Of a DNA stretch of 64,000 nt, positions 42,635 to 51,612 are shown in pieces. Source of the stretch: Mucilaginibacter oryzae (GTDB lineage: Bacteria; Bacteroidota; Bacteroidia; Sphingobacteriales; Sphingobacteriaceae); the NCBI RefSeq assembly GCF_003148845.1, contig NZ_QGHA01000009.1:1-64000 (forward strand). The letters are read 5' to 3'. The notes beneath the pieces were generated by a model. That model did no database searches, had not been told where the DNA came from, and saw only the letters and a program-made list of their open reading frames with translations. Numbering within the stretch: position 1 is the stretch's first letter; every line of letters begins with the position of its first letter. Position numbers and translations under genes: made by a program.

Positions 42635-43387
42635 ATGAAGAAGTATTTAATTTTTACGATAACGGTTTTAACAGCAATATTTTTAACGGGCATAAAGGCG
42701 GGCTTTGCCCAGGATACCATCGCTAAAAAGAAGCCAGCCACCATGAAGCCTGGTGCTATCCCTCCAATTGTAAAGTCGAGCCCTGCCAAAACCCCGGCGG
42801 CTACCCCGGTACAGGCCAAACCTGTTCAGGCTAAACCAACTTACTACGCGCCAAAACCAACCGCTGCCGATTCGGCACTGCAAAAAGATAAAAGCCTTAA
42901 CGGGCAGTACCAATACCTGCTTACCAAGCTTTACCATTACCAGCAACCACTGGTTGCCGCGTTATGGAAAAACATGAAAGATACGCTGAGCTCCACCCGC
43001 CATCAACTGGCCGAAGCTAATGCCAAACTGGCCGAGCAGGGCAAAACCATAGGCGGCTTGCAAACAGACGCCACCACAAAAGAACAGGCCCTGAACGAAT
43101 CGAACGCCAAACGCGATGAGATTGGTTTGCTGGGCATCCCGCTTACCAAAGCAACCTATAATTTAGTAATGTGGGGTTTGGTGATTATATTTGGTGTGGT
43201 AGCCGTTATAGTGATAGCCCGGTCGGGCGCACACAGCCGCGAAGCTAAATACCGCATTAAGCTGTATGAAGAGCTGGATGAAGAGTACAAAACCTACAAA
43301 GCCAAAGCCAACGAAAAAGAAAAGAAACTCGCCCGCGAACTGCAAACCGAACGCAACAAGCTGGATGAGCTGTTGGGCAGAGGGTAG
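42635..43387 (+). CDS. Exported/inner-membrane coiled-coil protein, function unknown
   Basis: A 250-residue protein: signal peptide (MKKYLIFTITVLTAIFLTGI, cleavage near GFA-QD), a Pro/Ala/Lys-rich linker with tandem VQAKPVQAKP, a helical region (about 95-165), one membrane helix (YNLVMWGLVIIFGVVAVIVI) and a long charged C-terminal coiled coil (EEYKTYKAKANEKEKKLARE). Similar Bacteroidota proteins have at times been labelled tRNA methyltransferase; nothing here supports that. Probably an envelope structural or scaffold protein. Confidence 0.65.
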   Translation: MKKYLIFTITVLTAIFLTGIKAGFAQDTIAKKKPATMKPGAIPPIVKSSPAKTPAATPVQAKPVQAKPTYYAPKPTAADSALQKDKSLNGQYQYLLTKLYHYQQPLVAALWKNMKDTLSSTRHQLAEANAKLAEQGKTIGGLQTDATTKEQALNESNAKRDEIGLLGIPLTKATYNLVMWGLVIIFGVVAVIVIARSGAHSREAKYRIKLYEELDEEYKTYKAKANEKEKKLARELQTERNKLDELLGRG

Positions 43388-43390
43388 GTT

Positions 43391-43560
43391 TTGATTTCGG
43401 AATTCGGATGTTCGATTTCGGATTTTTTTTTATTGGGATTACACCGATTTGATTTTTTTGATTTCGGAATTCGGATGTTCGATTTCGGATTTTTTATTGG
43501 GATTACACCGATTGACTTTTTAATAACACCGATTCCTGAACGGCTAATTTTTTTAATTCA
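43391..43560. repeat. Tandem degenerate repeat (TCGGAATTCGGATGTTCGAT / GGGATTACACCGAT)
   Basis: Two near-identical copies of a block: TTTCGGAATTCGGATGTTCG, ATTTCGGATTTTT, then ATTGGGATTACACCGAT. It is the inverse of the words at 41180-41240 and 52720-52800. Confidence 0.6.
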
Positions 43561-43654
43561 ATTTGCCATCATGAGCGGTAGCGAATGATCTTCTGCGCCA
43601 ACGGCATCCACCTGGCCTATTGAGGAGGAGGTTTTCTCCTGTCCATGACAAAAT

Positions 43655-44296
43655 ATGATACATCAACCTGCCATGTCAAACACCAATCTTCTTGCCCGGA
43701 TCACGCAACTCCGGGCTATTGCCGATACAGGCCTGCTTTATGCCAAAAATGAATACGATATTGAGCGCTACCAGGAACTGCGGCACCTCAGCACCCAAAT
43801 GTTTGACGAAGTAAGCGGCTACGGCGAAGAAAAAATTAACCTGCTGTTCCCGCAGGCTACCGACTACCCTACGGCCAAAGTTGATTTGAGAGGCATCCTG
43901 CTTTCGCCGGATCATAAAATTTTGCTGGCGCGGGAAAGCGGCGACGGAAAATGGTCGTTACCCGGCGGCTGGGGCGATATTGGCTACAGCCCTAAAGAAA
44001 CCATTATTAAGGAGTTTTTTGAAGAAACCGGCCTGCAGGTAAGCGCGGAACGTTTACTCGCCGTGTTTGATAAAAAAATGCACCCGCACCCGCCGCAACC
44101 TTTTTATGTGTATAAAATGGTTTTCTATTGTAAAGCCATCACCACCCAAGTTAACAAAGGCTTTGATGTACTGGATGTGCAATACTTCGATATCAATAAC
44201 CTGCCGCCATTATCTGAAGACAGAATCCTGAAAAGCCAGATCGAACTGGTTTACCAAAAAATTATTAATAATGATATATCTGTTTGGGCAGACTAA
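43655..44296 (+). CDS. Nudix hydrolase with N-terminal Nudix_N-like domain
   Basis: A 213-residue hydrolase of nucleoside diphosphate linked to X. The first 60-65 residues form a helical Nudix_N domain (LRAIADTGLLYAKNEYDIER). The Nudix box is LPGGWGDIGYSPKETIIKEF followed by FEETGL: the metal-binding K/R-E-x-x-E-E-x-G core is intact, while the first Glu of the canonical box is Tyr, as commonly varied in this subfamily. Close relatives hydrolyse NDP-sugars, CDP-choline or ADP-ribose; the substrate is not assigned. A second in-frame ATG (MSNTNLLA, residue 6) is a plausible start. Confidence 0.88.
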   Translation: MIHQPAMSNTNLLARITQLRAIADTGLLYAKNEYDIERYQELRHLSTQMFDEVSGYGEEKINLLFPQATDYPTAKVDLRGILLSPDHKILLARESGDGKWSLPGGWGDIGYSPKETIIKEFFEETGLQVSAERLLAVFDKKMHPHPPQPFYVYKMVFYCKAITTQVNKGFDVLDVQYFDINNLPPLSEDRILKSQIELVYQKIINNDISVWAD

Positions 44297-44335
44297 AAAC
44301 TAAAGCATCAGAAAAACTGCAACTGCCACTAAAAA

Positions 44336-45019
44336 TTACTCCCTCAAAGCAGGCAAAGTACGCTTGTCTGCAGGCAGCGCCAGGTATTTTTTGTACGAAT
44401 CATTAATATATACCGCCAGCGAAGGGCCATTGTTATCTTTAATGAAGGCATAGCTTGGCCTGTAGATGGTCATGAAGTTTTCAAGTTCCTGGCCGCGCAA
44501 AGGGATGATACTTTTCACGTAGTTCATGTTAAACACCTCGTCAACATGGCGCTCTTCTTCCTCGTGCTTAAAATATTTTTTCAGGCGGCGCGCGTCGCGG
44601 GCCTCTTTGCTAAACCATGATGTGGGCGATAGCGGGTACAACTTACTGCGGGTATATACCTCGGGGTACTCTTTATGGGCATCAAAACTTTCGCGTTTAG
44701 CGCTGATGTTTACCTGCTTCAGGGCGATAGTCTCGGTGGTTAGCTCAATCTTCTTGGGTGTAAAATCGGTAACATATAAAGTATCGGATACATAACCCGG
44801 CGAACTGAAAATGAGGATATGCCCGGTTTCGGTACGGATGCTGAAGTTACCTTTACTATCGGTAATGGTCATTTGCCTGTTTTGGTTGTCGCGCACAAAA
44901 ACGTTGGAGAGCCTGGTGCTCCTTCCGGCTTCGTTAACCGAGCCTTTAACAACGTTTTGGGCTTGTGCCGCGCAGGCAAAAAATAGTATTGCGGATAATA
45001 TAAGGTAACGGTATTTCAT
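44336..45019 (-). CDS. Exported protein with carboxypeptidase-regulatory-like domain
   Basis: I place the start at 45019 (MKYRYLILSAILFFACAAQA, a signal peptide); an ATG at 45142 would add 41 unlikely residues and overlap a terminator. 227 residues. The mature N-terminus is a CarboxypepD_reg-like beta domain (VVKGSVNEAGRSTRLSNVFV, ADSKGNFSIRTETGHILIFS-like), as at the head of many TonB-dependent receptors, followed by a Lys/Arg-rich helical region. It ends without a barrel. Function unknown; likely periplasmic or outer-membrane associated. Confidence 0.75.
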   Translation of the reverse strand: MKYRYLILSAILFFACAAQAQNVVKGSVNEAGRSTRLSNVFVRDNQNRQMTITDSKGNFSIRTETGHILIFSSPGYVSDTLYVTDFTPKKIELTTETIALKQVNISAKRESFDAHKEYPEVYTRSKLYPLSPTSWFSKEARDARRLKKYFKHEEEERHVDEVFNMNYVKSIIPLRGQELENFMTIYRPSYAFIKDNNGPSLAVYINDSYKKYLALPADKRTLPALRE

Positions 45020-45141
45020 AGCAGTTAATTTGTGCTGTAAAATAAACTTATTTTCAATACCAACGGTTTTGATTTTAACACTTTTTAAACCTGAGCACCA
45101 GCTATATGACAAAATGGTGAAGCAAAACGGATAACCGGGCA

Positions 45142-45173
45142 CAAAAAAGCCCCGTCAAAAATCTGGCGGGGCG
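45142..45173 (-). terminator. Terminator after the PspC/LiaF-like operon
   Basis: GCCCCG / CGGGGC stem (45149-45154 with 45167-45172) followed on the minus strand by TTTTTT, about 60 bp beyond the stop of the LiaF-like gene. Confidence 0.75.
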
Positions 45174-45233
45174 GTTGGCAATGCATTATTTTGTATTATG
45201 TCCCGGTATCGTTTTACTCAGGATTTAGGTTAT

Positions 45234-46220
45234 TTAGTATCGGTTTACTTTAAAATCGGAAATACCGCCGCTCATGTGGATGAGTATTTTGTTTTTGGCA
45301 TTAGCAAAGCCCTCGGTTTCGTAGCTGTTATCACCCTTTTTATCAAAGCCTGCAAACGTGTTGTCAGACAGGCCTGTATTAGCGGTAATACGGCACGCGG
45401 CACTCTTGGGCACACTGATAATCACCTCTGAAGCCCCTGTAGAAACCTCCACATTGGTGGTTGAAACCGGGCTTCCAAGCCTCACATCAAACGACGCTGC
45501 TCCGCCCTTTAAAGTTAGGCTTTTTATTTTGAATTTCGAAAGATCAAAATTTAAATCTGTAGCGCCGGTTTCTACCTCGATATCCCATATCGGATTCGGG
45601 TTTAATTTGATATCGGCCTTATTGTTTTTCTTATCGTCCGAATCAAAATGGAAGCCCTTATTATTTTTTAAATGAAGGTCTACTACCGTTACCGAATCGT
45701 CCTTTTTCTGGTTTAAAACGTATTTTCCATACAGTTCCTGCGTTTTGGCATTAAACAGGTCGGCAGTGGTATCGCTCAAATTATAAATGGTACCGCCGCC
45801 AATCAGGTTGAGCCGCGCATATTTAATGGTCGGCGAATAATCCTGTTTAAAGGTATTTTCGCCCCCTACTTTTACCACGCCCTGGTCGGTATTGGTGGTG
45901 TCGCTGTCGTCATCATTATCGTTATCACCATCATCAGTATAATGAAAGTTCCAGGCGTTTGGCCAAAAATGATAGCGTTTGCCAAAGTTGCCGAATACCA
46001 GCAACGCGAAGCCTGCAACCACTACCGATAATTTTAATATAGTAGCCAGGGCCGAGCGGTTACCCGCAAAAACCAGGCTTACACCACCCATCACCAAAAA
46101 TATCGGCCACAGGTAAAAAATGTTCATCCAGTCAAAATCAATTACATGGAAGTTATCCAGCAGGAATACCACTCCCAATAAAACCAGGATCGTACCCGGA
46201 ACAAGTTTATCGCTTCTCAT
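45234..46220 (-). CDS. LiaF-like envelope-stress membrane protein (toastrack C-terminal domain)
   Basis: A 328-residue protein. The first about 80 residues hold three or four hydrophobic helices (PGTILVLLGVVFLLDNFHVI, IFYLWPIFLVMGGVSLVFAG), a DUF5668/LiaI-LiaF-type membrane region. An acidic linker follows (about 95-112, with DDGDNDNDDDSD), then a repetitive beta domain (IWDIEVETGATDLNFDLSKF, NVEVSTGASEVIISVPKSAA) of the toastrack type seen in LiaF and DUF4097 proteins. The PspC-domain gene ends 5 bp before this start, so they form an operon that probably senses or responds to membrane stress. Confidence 0.82.
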   Translation of the reverse strand: MRSDKLVPGTILVLLGVVFLLDNFHVIDFDWMNIFYLWPIFLVMGGVSLVFAGNRSALATILKLSVVVAGFALLVFGNFGKRYHFWPNAWNFHYTDDGDNDNDDDSDTTNTDQGVVKVGGENTFKQDYSPTIKYARLNLIGGGTIYNLSDTTADLFNAKTQELYGKYVLNQKKDDSVTVVDLHLKNNKGFHFDSDDKKNNKADIKLNPNPIWDIEVETGATDLNFDLSKFKIKSLTLKGGAASFDVRLGSPVSTTNVEVSTGASEVIISVPKSAACRITANTGLSDNTFAGFDKKGDNSYETEGFANAKNKILIHMSGGISDFKVNRY

Positions 46221-46225
46221 GATAT

Positions 46226-46810
46226 TTATACAGTTGGTGGAGTGTTATCAGATTGTGTTTCTTCTTTGGTTGGCTCAACTTTTGGCTCGTCGGCAACAGT
46301 ATTGGTATTGGGGTCATGCCAGTCGCGTTTTTCCCAGGGTTGTTTTTTAAAACCGGAGGCAATCAGGGCTATGCCGCCGCCAACCAATACCAATGGCCAA
46401 AAGTTATCAAAATCCCAGTCGGGGATCAGGTTCAACTCGTTTAACAGGGTAACAGCGCCAATCATAATCAGCACTACGCCGATAATCAAACCAACCTTCG
46501 AAGCCTTTTTTTTTGGTGGGGCAACAAAAGGCGGCGGGTTAAAATTTCCCTGCGGAGCGCCGGTAAACGGGTTAAAGGGATCTGTTTGTGGCGGTACGCG
46601 ATAGTCAACGCCCGGATCAAAGTTGAGGCCTTTTTTTGGCAAAACGGCCCAAAGTATAAAGTACACCAATACGCCGCCGCCCTTTAACAGCAGGGTTACC
46701 AGGAATATCGCCCTTATAATGGCCACATCGATGCCGAAGTACTCGGCAAGGCCCGCGCAAACGCCACCTATTACCTTGTGGTGTTCATCGCGATGTAGTT
46801 TCTTTTCCAT
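46226..46810 (-). CDS. PspC-domain protein
   Basis: A 194-residue inner-membrane protein. Residues 1-62 are a PspC domain (KVIGGVCAGLAEYFGIDVAI and VYFILWAVLPKKG). A Pro-rich linker (about 75-105) leads to two more hydrophobic helices (VGLIIGVVLIMIGAVTLLNE, FWPLVLVGGGIALIASGF) of DUF5668 type, and an acidic tail. PspC proteins act in the phage-shock/cell-envelope stress response. First gene of a pair with the LiaF-like protein. Confidence 0.88.
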   Translation of the reverse strand: MEKKLHRDEHHKVIGGVCAGLAEYFGIDVAIIRAIFLVTLLLKGGGVLVYFILWAVLPKKGLNFDPGVDYRVPPQTDPFNPFTGAPQGNFNPPPFVAPPKKKASKVGLIIGVVLIMIGAVTLLNELNLIPDWDFDNFWPLVLVGGGIALIASGFKKQPWEKRDWHDPNTNTVADEPKVEPTKEETQSDNTPPTV

Positions 46811-46835
46811 AATTTATGTTTTTTATGTTGATTGA

Positions 46836-47540
46836 TCATAACTGGCCCGGCGCGGGTTTGATGATGATTTCGTCGACATTGGCACCTGTGCTCATCCTGT
46901 AAATATTGATCACTGCGGATGCGATGTCTTCGGGCAGCACCATGGTATTCGGGTCAACTACCGCGTCCTTCCACGAATCCGTTAACGTTGATCCGGGTAT
47001 TACGGCGGTAACTTTTACACCATGCTCCTGCATCTCGAGCCTCATTACTCTTGTTAGACCTAACAGCGCGTATTTTGTTACACTGTAACTTCCGGCCTGT
47101 ACAACCGGGTTTATAGCCGCTACCGAACATATATTAAAGAAGTGCCCCTTTTTTGCCGAAGCCATTTTTTTACCGAAAAAACGGTACAGTTCATAAGCGG
47201 GCATCAGGTTGGTATGAAGCTGAACATTCAAGGTTTCGTCGGTATCATCCAAAATGCTTGATGGAATAAATGTGCCCAGGTTGTTTACCACCACATCAAT
47301 AAAACCAAACTCAGCTTCGGCAGCGGCGGCAAAATTCAGCAACTCTGCTTTGTTGCCGCCATCGGCTTTCATGGCAAAAACCTTCACCCCGGCATCTGCC
47401 TCCTCCAGTTCATCTTTAAAATTTAATAATTCTTTCTCATTCCGAGAACAAATTGCCACGTTTAATCCTTCATTAGCAAAAGCAATTGCAATTGAGCGGC
47501 CCATGCCTTTGGTTGATCCGGTAATGAGTACGTTTTTCAT
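46836..47540 (-). CDS. Short-chain dehydrogenase/reductase
   Basis: A 234-residue cytoplasmic oxidoreductase. NAD(P)-binding TGSTKGMGRS (residues 8-17), NNLG (86-89), catalytic Ser139 in NICSVAA, and Tyr152-Lys156 in SYSVTKYAL; all are intact. It resembles 3-oxoacyl-ACP reductase-like enzymes, but the substrate is unknown. It ends 25 bp before the PspC gene's start and is on the same strand, divergent from the MlaE gene. Confidence 0.88.
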   Translation of the reverse strand: MKNVLITGSTKGMGRSIAIAFANEGLNVAICSRNEKELLNFKDELEEADAGVKVFAMKADGGNKAELLNFAAAAEAEFGFIDVVVNNLGTFIPSSILDDTDETLNVQLHTNLMPAYELYRFFGKKMASAKKGHFFNICSVAAINPVVQAGSYSVTKYALLGLTRVMRLEMQEHGVKVTAVIPGSTLTDSWKDAVVDPNTMVLPEDIASAVINIYRMSTGANVDEIIIKPAPGQL

Positions 47541-47710
47541 ATGTTTTTGTCGATTTTTATTTTTTATGATTGAAGCTTTGTGCCCGCAATTTACGTAAGC
47601 GTTGTAATTACCATACTTACAAAATTGAATTTAAATGACTTGTTTTAATTGCTGACTATTTAGGCTTAAAGGTAAAAAAACGTATTTTTAACCGATTTTT
47701 ATACAATTAG

Positions 47711-48442
47711 ATGTTTCACAGCTTAGGAAAATATATACTTCTGCTACGTTTAAGTTTCAAAAAGCCCGAAAAGTTCAGTGTGTATTGGAGCGAAATCATG
47801 CGTGAAATGGTTTCGGTGGGTATCGGCTCATTGGGCATCGTTGCTATTATTTCGCTTTTTATCGGCGCGGTAGCTACTATTCAAACCGCTTTCCAGCTCA
47901 TCAGCGATTTTATCCCGAAAACAGTAGTAGGCGGCATCACCCGCGATTCGACGATCTTAGAGTTTAGCCCAACAATTACGGCATTGGTACTGGCCGGTCG
48001 TGTAGGTTCGGCAATGGCCTCGCAAATTGGCACCATGCGCGTTACCGAGCAGATAGACGCTTTGGAAATTATGGGTGTAAACGCCCCCGGCTACCTGATC
48101 TCGCCAAAAATTATCGCCGGTGTTACCATGATTCCATTATTGGTTATCATATCGGTGTGTTTGGGTTTAACGGGCGGCTATATCGCCTGCGCGGCATCGC
48201 AGGATGTATCAACAAATGATTACCTGCGCGGCCTTACCGACGGCTTTAACCCCGTTATTGCTACCGTATGCTGTGTAAAGGCGGTATCTTTCGGCTTTGT
48301 AATAACATCCATCTGCTCGTACCAGGGCTTTTATGTTAACGGCGGATCGCTTGAGGTTGGCCAGTCGGCAACACGCGGAGTGGTGTGGAGCTGTATCATG
48401 ATCCTATTTTGCGACCTTATCATTTCACGCCTCCTATTATGA
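47711..48442 (+). CDS. MlaE-family ABC transporter permease
   Basis: A 243-residue inner-membrane permease for lipid transport between membranes. Conserved features: VGIGSLGIVAIISLFIGAVA, ELSPTITALVLAGRVGSAMA-like sequence (EFSPTITALVLAGRVGSAMA) and IDALEIMGVNAPGYLISPKI. Its stop overlaps the start of the ATPase gene (ATGA). The MCE substrate-binding (MlaD) gene is not adjacent. The pair most likely keeps outer-membrane lipid asymmetry. Confidence 0.93.
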   Translation: MFHSLGKYILLLRLSFKKPEKFSVYWSEIMREMVSVGIGSLGIVAIISLFIGAVATIQTAFQLISDFIPKTVVGGITRDSTILEFSPTITALVLAGRVGSAMASQIGTMRVTEQIDALEIMGVNAPGYLISPKIIAGVTMIPLLVIISVCLGLTGGYIACAASQDVSTNDYLRGLTDGFNPVIATVCCVKAVSFGFVITSICSYQGFYVNGGSLEVGQSATRGVVWSCIMILFCDLIISRLLL

Positions 48443-49191
48443 TCGAAGTTCAAGACGTATATAAAACCTTCGGAGAGAACGAAGTATTAAAAGGTATCAC
48501 CGCCAATTTTCAACCGGGAAAAACCAACCTGATCATCGGCGGGTCCGGCTCGGGCAAAACCACTTTGCTTAAGTGCATTGTTGGCTTGCATGAACCCACT
48601 AAAGGCGAAGTGATTTTAGATGGTGAAAATTTCACCCATATGAACTTCGAACAACGTGTACCTATCCGCACACAAATCGGCATGCTGTTTCAAAACTCAG
48701 CCCTGTTTGATTCGATGACGGTGGAGCAAAATATCATGTTCCCGCTTAACCTGTTTACCGATCAATCCAAATCAGAAAAACTTGACCGTGCCAACTTTTG
48801 CCTGGAGCGGGTTAACCTTGCGGGCAAAAATAAATTATACCCCTCAGAATTATCAGGCGGGATGAAAAAACGCGTGGGCATAGCCCGCGCCATTTCCATG
48901 CAGCCCAAGTATTTGTTTGTGGACGAGCCAAACTCGGGCCTCGATCCGCTAACTTCCATCCTCATCGATGAACTGATTGCCGAACTTACCCAGGAATACA
49001 GCATCACCACCGTAGTGGTAACCCACGATATGAACTCGGTAATGGGCATAGGCGATCATATCATTTTCCTGTACCAGGGCAAAAAATGGTGGGAAGGATC
49101 AAATAAAGAAATAGCTAAAACGGATAACAAGGAGCTTAACGACTTTGTATTTGCCAGCCCTTTTATGCGCGCTGCGAAAGAGAAGTTGTAG
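48439..49191 (+). CDS. MlaF-family ABC transporter ATPase
   Basis: I use the ATG at 48439 (MIEVQDVYKTFGE), overlapping the permease stop by 4 bp; an earlier ATG at 48385 lies inside the permease. 250 residues. Walker A GGSGSGKTT, signature LSGGMKKRVGIARAI, Walker B YLFVDEPNSGLDP and the switch His in VVVTHDM are all present. LSGGM-KKR is typical of the MlaF group. Partner of the MlaE-type permease. Confidence 0.94.
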   Translation: MIEVQDVYKTFGENEVLKGITANFQPGKTNLIIGGSGSGKTTLLKCIVGLHEPTKGEVILDGENFTHMNFEQRVPIRTQIGMLFQNSALFDSMTVEQNIMFPLNLFTDQSKSEKLDRANFCLERVNLAGKNKLYPSELSGGMKKRVGIARAISMQPKYLFVDEPNSGLDPLTSILIDELIAELTQEYSITTVVVTHDMNSVMGIGDHIIFLYQGKKWWEGSNKEIAKTDNKELNDFVFASPFMRAAKEKL

Positions 49192-49195
49192 AGGA

Positions 49196-49352
49196 GTCCG
49201 GAAGCCGGAGGTCCGAAAGTCCGGAAGTAAGAAGGTTTAGCCAGTATCAGAAAGTCCGTAATAAATGTATTAGATTTGCACAATTAATTAACATTGGAGT
49301 ATACGGCTTTGAATATCATCTTCCGGACCTCCGACTTACGGACTTTCGGACC
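49196..49352. repeat. Inverted pair of GTCCGGAAG words
   Basis: Left arm 49196-49231 (GTCCGGAAGCCGGAGGTCCG, then AAAGTCCGGAAGTAAG); right arm 49320-49352 (CTTCCGGACCTCCGACTTAC, then GGACTTTCGGACC). Sub-blocks match in shuffled order. The right arm ends 8 bp before the methyltransferase ATG. Confidence 0.65.
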
Positions 49353-49360
49353 ACAAAAAA

Positions 49361-50251
49361 ATGATCCAACTACTTACCCCAACGCACTGGAAAGATTACG
49401 AGCTGATTGATTGCGGCGATTTTGAAAAACTGGAACGCTTTGGTAATACGATATTGATCCGCCCGGAGCCGCAGGCCGTTTGGAACAAAACCTTGCCTGC
49501 TTCCGAGTGGCAGCGCCTTCATCACATCAGGTTTAAGGGCCGTTCGGCTACTACCGGCGAGTGGCTGAAGAAAGATCAGAAAACGCCGGATCGCTGGCAT
49601 ATCGAATATAAAAACAAAGAGGCAGCTATCAAATTCAGGCTGGGCTTAACTTCGTTTAAGCATGTTGGTATTTTCCCCGAGCAGGCCGTAAACTGGGATT
49701 ACATCAGCCAAAATGTAAAACGCTTTAAAACGCCCGAGCCTAAAGTACTTAACCTTTTTGCCTATACCGGCGGAGCCTCACTGATAGCCCGTGCGGCGGG
49801 TGCCGATACCACACACGTTGATTCGATAAAACAAGTGGTTACCTGGGCCAATGAAAACCAGGAAATCTCCGGCTTAAAAGATATCCGCTGGGTGGTTGAA
49901 GATGCCCTGAAGTTTGTGAAACGCGAGTTGAAGCGCGGCAAAAAATATAATGGCATCATCCTCGATCCTCCGGCTTACGGCAACGGCCCTAACGGCGAGA
50001 AATGGAAACTGGAAGATAACATTACCGAAATGATGCGTGATGTGACCCAGCTTTTAGACCCCGAAGAGCACTTCCTGATCCTGAACACCTACTCGCTCGG
50101 CTTCTCGTCGGTGATAGTTGAAAACCTCATCAAAAGCTCGTTCCCGCAGGTACAAAACCTCGAGATCGGGGAACTTTACCTGCAGGCTACAGCGGGCCCG
50201 AAATTACCCCTCGGAGTTTTTGGAAAGTTTCATAAAATTAAAAGTAATTAA
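49361..50251 (+). CDS. Class I SAM-dependent methyltransferase (RlmI/RlmK-like)
   Basis: A 296-residue methyltransferase. The SAM-binding loop is VLNLFAYTGGASLIARAAGA (about 128-147) with the acidic HVDSIKQVVTWANEN strand end, and motif IV is ILDPPAYGNGPNGEKW (about 203-218). Motifs and length resemble the RlmI/RlmK-type rRNA methyltransferases acting on 23S rRNA, but there is no PUA domain at the N-terminus, so the substrate is open. Confidence 0.85.
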   Translation: MIQLLTPTHWKDYELIDCGDFEKLERFGNTILIRPEPQAVWNKTLPASEWQRLHHIRFKGRSATTGEWLKKDQKTPDRWHIEYKNKEAAIKFRLGLTSFKHVGIFPEQAVNWDYISQNVKRFKTPEPKVLNLFAYTGGASLIARAAGADTTHVDSIKQVVTWANENQEISGLKDIRWVVEDALKFVKRELKRGKKYNGIILDPPAYGNGPNGEKWKLEDNITEMMRDVTQLLDPEEHFLILNTYSLGFSSVIVENLIKSSFPQVQNLEIGELYLQATAGPKLPLGVFGKFHKIKSN

Positions 50252-50362
50252 CTTTCAATATCTATCTTTGGCGCAAACCATACCCGCAATTGCCGGTTTT
50301 ACCTGCTGAAATAGTTATTAACGCACCTTATATACACCTGCATTTACTGAACACTAAAAACA

Positions 50363-51436
50363 ATGAAATTAAAAACGCTCGTACTCTCGGCAGCATTCAC
50401 CGCGTCGCTGGGTTTATTATTCAACAGCTGCTCGCAAAATGGCGGCGACAAAAAAACTGATGGTAAAAAAACGGCCGCCGGAGCCAAAAGCGATTCCGCA
50501 CAGACCGAAGCTGCGGATACCCTGAGCGTAAAAAAATCCAACTATCCCCCTATCGATAAAAAGCTGTACGATTCGTTAATGAAGTTTAACGCGCATGGCG
50601 ATACCACCGGCAGGTGGCCCGTAAAAAATACGCCTTACCCTATTGGCGGCGCTATTTTACCTTTTAAACGCGTGGTTGCTTACTATGGTAACCTATACTC
50701 GAAAAAGATGGGCATTTTGGGCGAATTGCCGCCAAACGAAATGCTGGCCAAACTTAAAGGCGAAGTGAAACACTGGGAAAAGGCAGACCCTAAAACCCCG
50801 GTTCAGCCTGCGCTGCACTACATCGCGGTAGTGGCCCAGGGCGATGGCGGTAAAGATGGCAAGTTCCGTTACCGGATGCCTTTTAAACAGATTGACAGCG
50901 TATTGGTGTTAGCTAAAAAAGCACACGCCATTGTGTTTTTAGATGTGCAGGTAGCATTAAGCAACATTCGCGCTGAGTTACCGCTGCTTGAAAAATACCT
51001 GGAAATGCCGCAGGTACACTTTGGTATGGACCCCGAGTTTTCGATGAAAGACGGAACCCACCCGGGCAAAAAAATCGGCACCTACGATGCTGACGACATT
51101 AACTATGTGTCAGACTACCTGACCAAAATAGTTAAGAAAAACGGCCTGCCGCCAAAAATCCTGGTAGTACACCGCTTTACTAAAAAAATGGTGACCAACT
51201 ACAAAAACATCAAACTGCATCCTGAAGTGCAGTTGGTGATGAATATGGACGGCTGGGGCGAACCAGATCTGAAAACAGGTACTTACCGCTATTTCATTAA
51301 CCAGGAACCGGTACAGTTTACAGGCTTCAAATTGTTTTACAAAAACGATATCAAAAAAGCCCCTCACCACATGTTAACACCGGAAGAGGTTTTATCAAGA
51401 TATAAACCATACCCGATTTACATTCAGTATCAATAA
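50363..51436 (+). CDS. Lipoprotein with TIM-barrel-like domain, function unknown
   Basis: A 357-residue exported lipoprotein: signal peptide MKLKTLVLSAAFTASLGLLF with lipobox cysteine at about 23 (NSCSQ), then a low-complexity Lys/Ala/Ser/Asp linker (about 27-60). The main domain (about 85-357) has repeated strand-helix units with VVAYYGNLYSKKMGILGELP, AIVFLDVQVALSNIRAELPL, QVHFGMDPEFSM and PKILVVHRFTKKMV; this suggests a barrel. No enzyme family recognised. Probably surface or periplasm anchored. Confidence 0.72.
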   Translation: MKLKTLVLSAAFTASLGLLFNSCSQNGGDKKTDGKKTAAGAKSDSAQTEAADTLSVKKSNYPPIDKKLYDSLMKFNAHGDTTGRWPVKNTPYPIGGAILPFKRVVAYYGNLYSKKMGILGELPPNEMLAKLKGEVKHWEKADPKTPVQPALHYIAVVAQGDGGKDGKFRYRMPFKQIDSVLVLAKKAHAIVFLDVQVALSNIRAELPLLEKYLEMPQVHFGMDPEFSMKDGTHPGKKIGTYDADDINYVSDYLTKIVKKNGLPPKILVVHRFTKKMVTNYKNIKLHPEVQLVMNMDGWGEPDLKTGTYRYFINQEPVQFTGFKLFYKNDIKKAPHHMLTPEEVLSRYKPYPIYIQYQ

Positions 51437-51440
51437 GACT

Positions 51441-51611
51441 TGGGTCTTAAGTCTGAAGTCTTTAGCCGAAAGTCCCTGGCAGGTAATATTATTATTTGTC
51501 GGGGACTTTTACTTTTAAAACGATATACTTGACTTAGTACTTGAGACTAAAGACTTAGAACTTCAGACTAAGGACTTCGAACTAAGGACTTAAAACTAAA
51601 GACTTCGAACT
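51441..51611. repeat. Degenerate GACTTAGAACTT-type words, inverted, upstream of the oxidoreductase
   Basis: GTCTTAAGTCTGAAGTCTTTAG at the left (first 20 bases diagnostic) pairs with repeated ACTAAAGACTTAGAACTTC and ACTAAGGACTTCGAACT units at the right; a short AGTCCC/GGGACT stem lies inside. The last unit runs directly into the next ATG. Confidence 0.6.
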
Positions 51612-51612
51612 T

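Noticed and set aside
42635..43387. tRNA methyltransferase call for the coiled-coil membrane protein
   Set aside because: Signal peptide, membrane helix and coiled coil are incompatible with TrmD-like enzymes; no SAM or knot motif is present.
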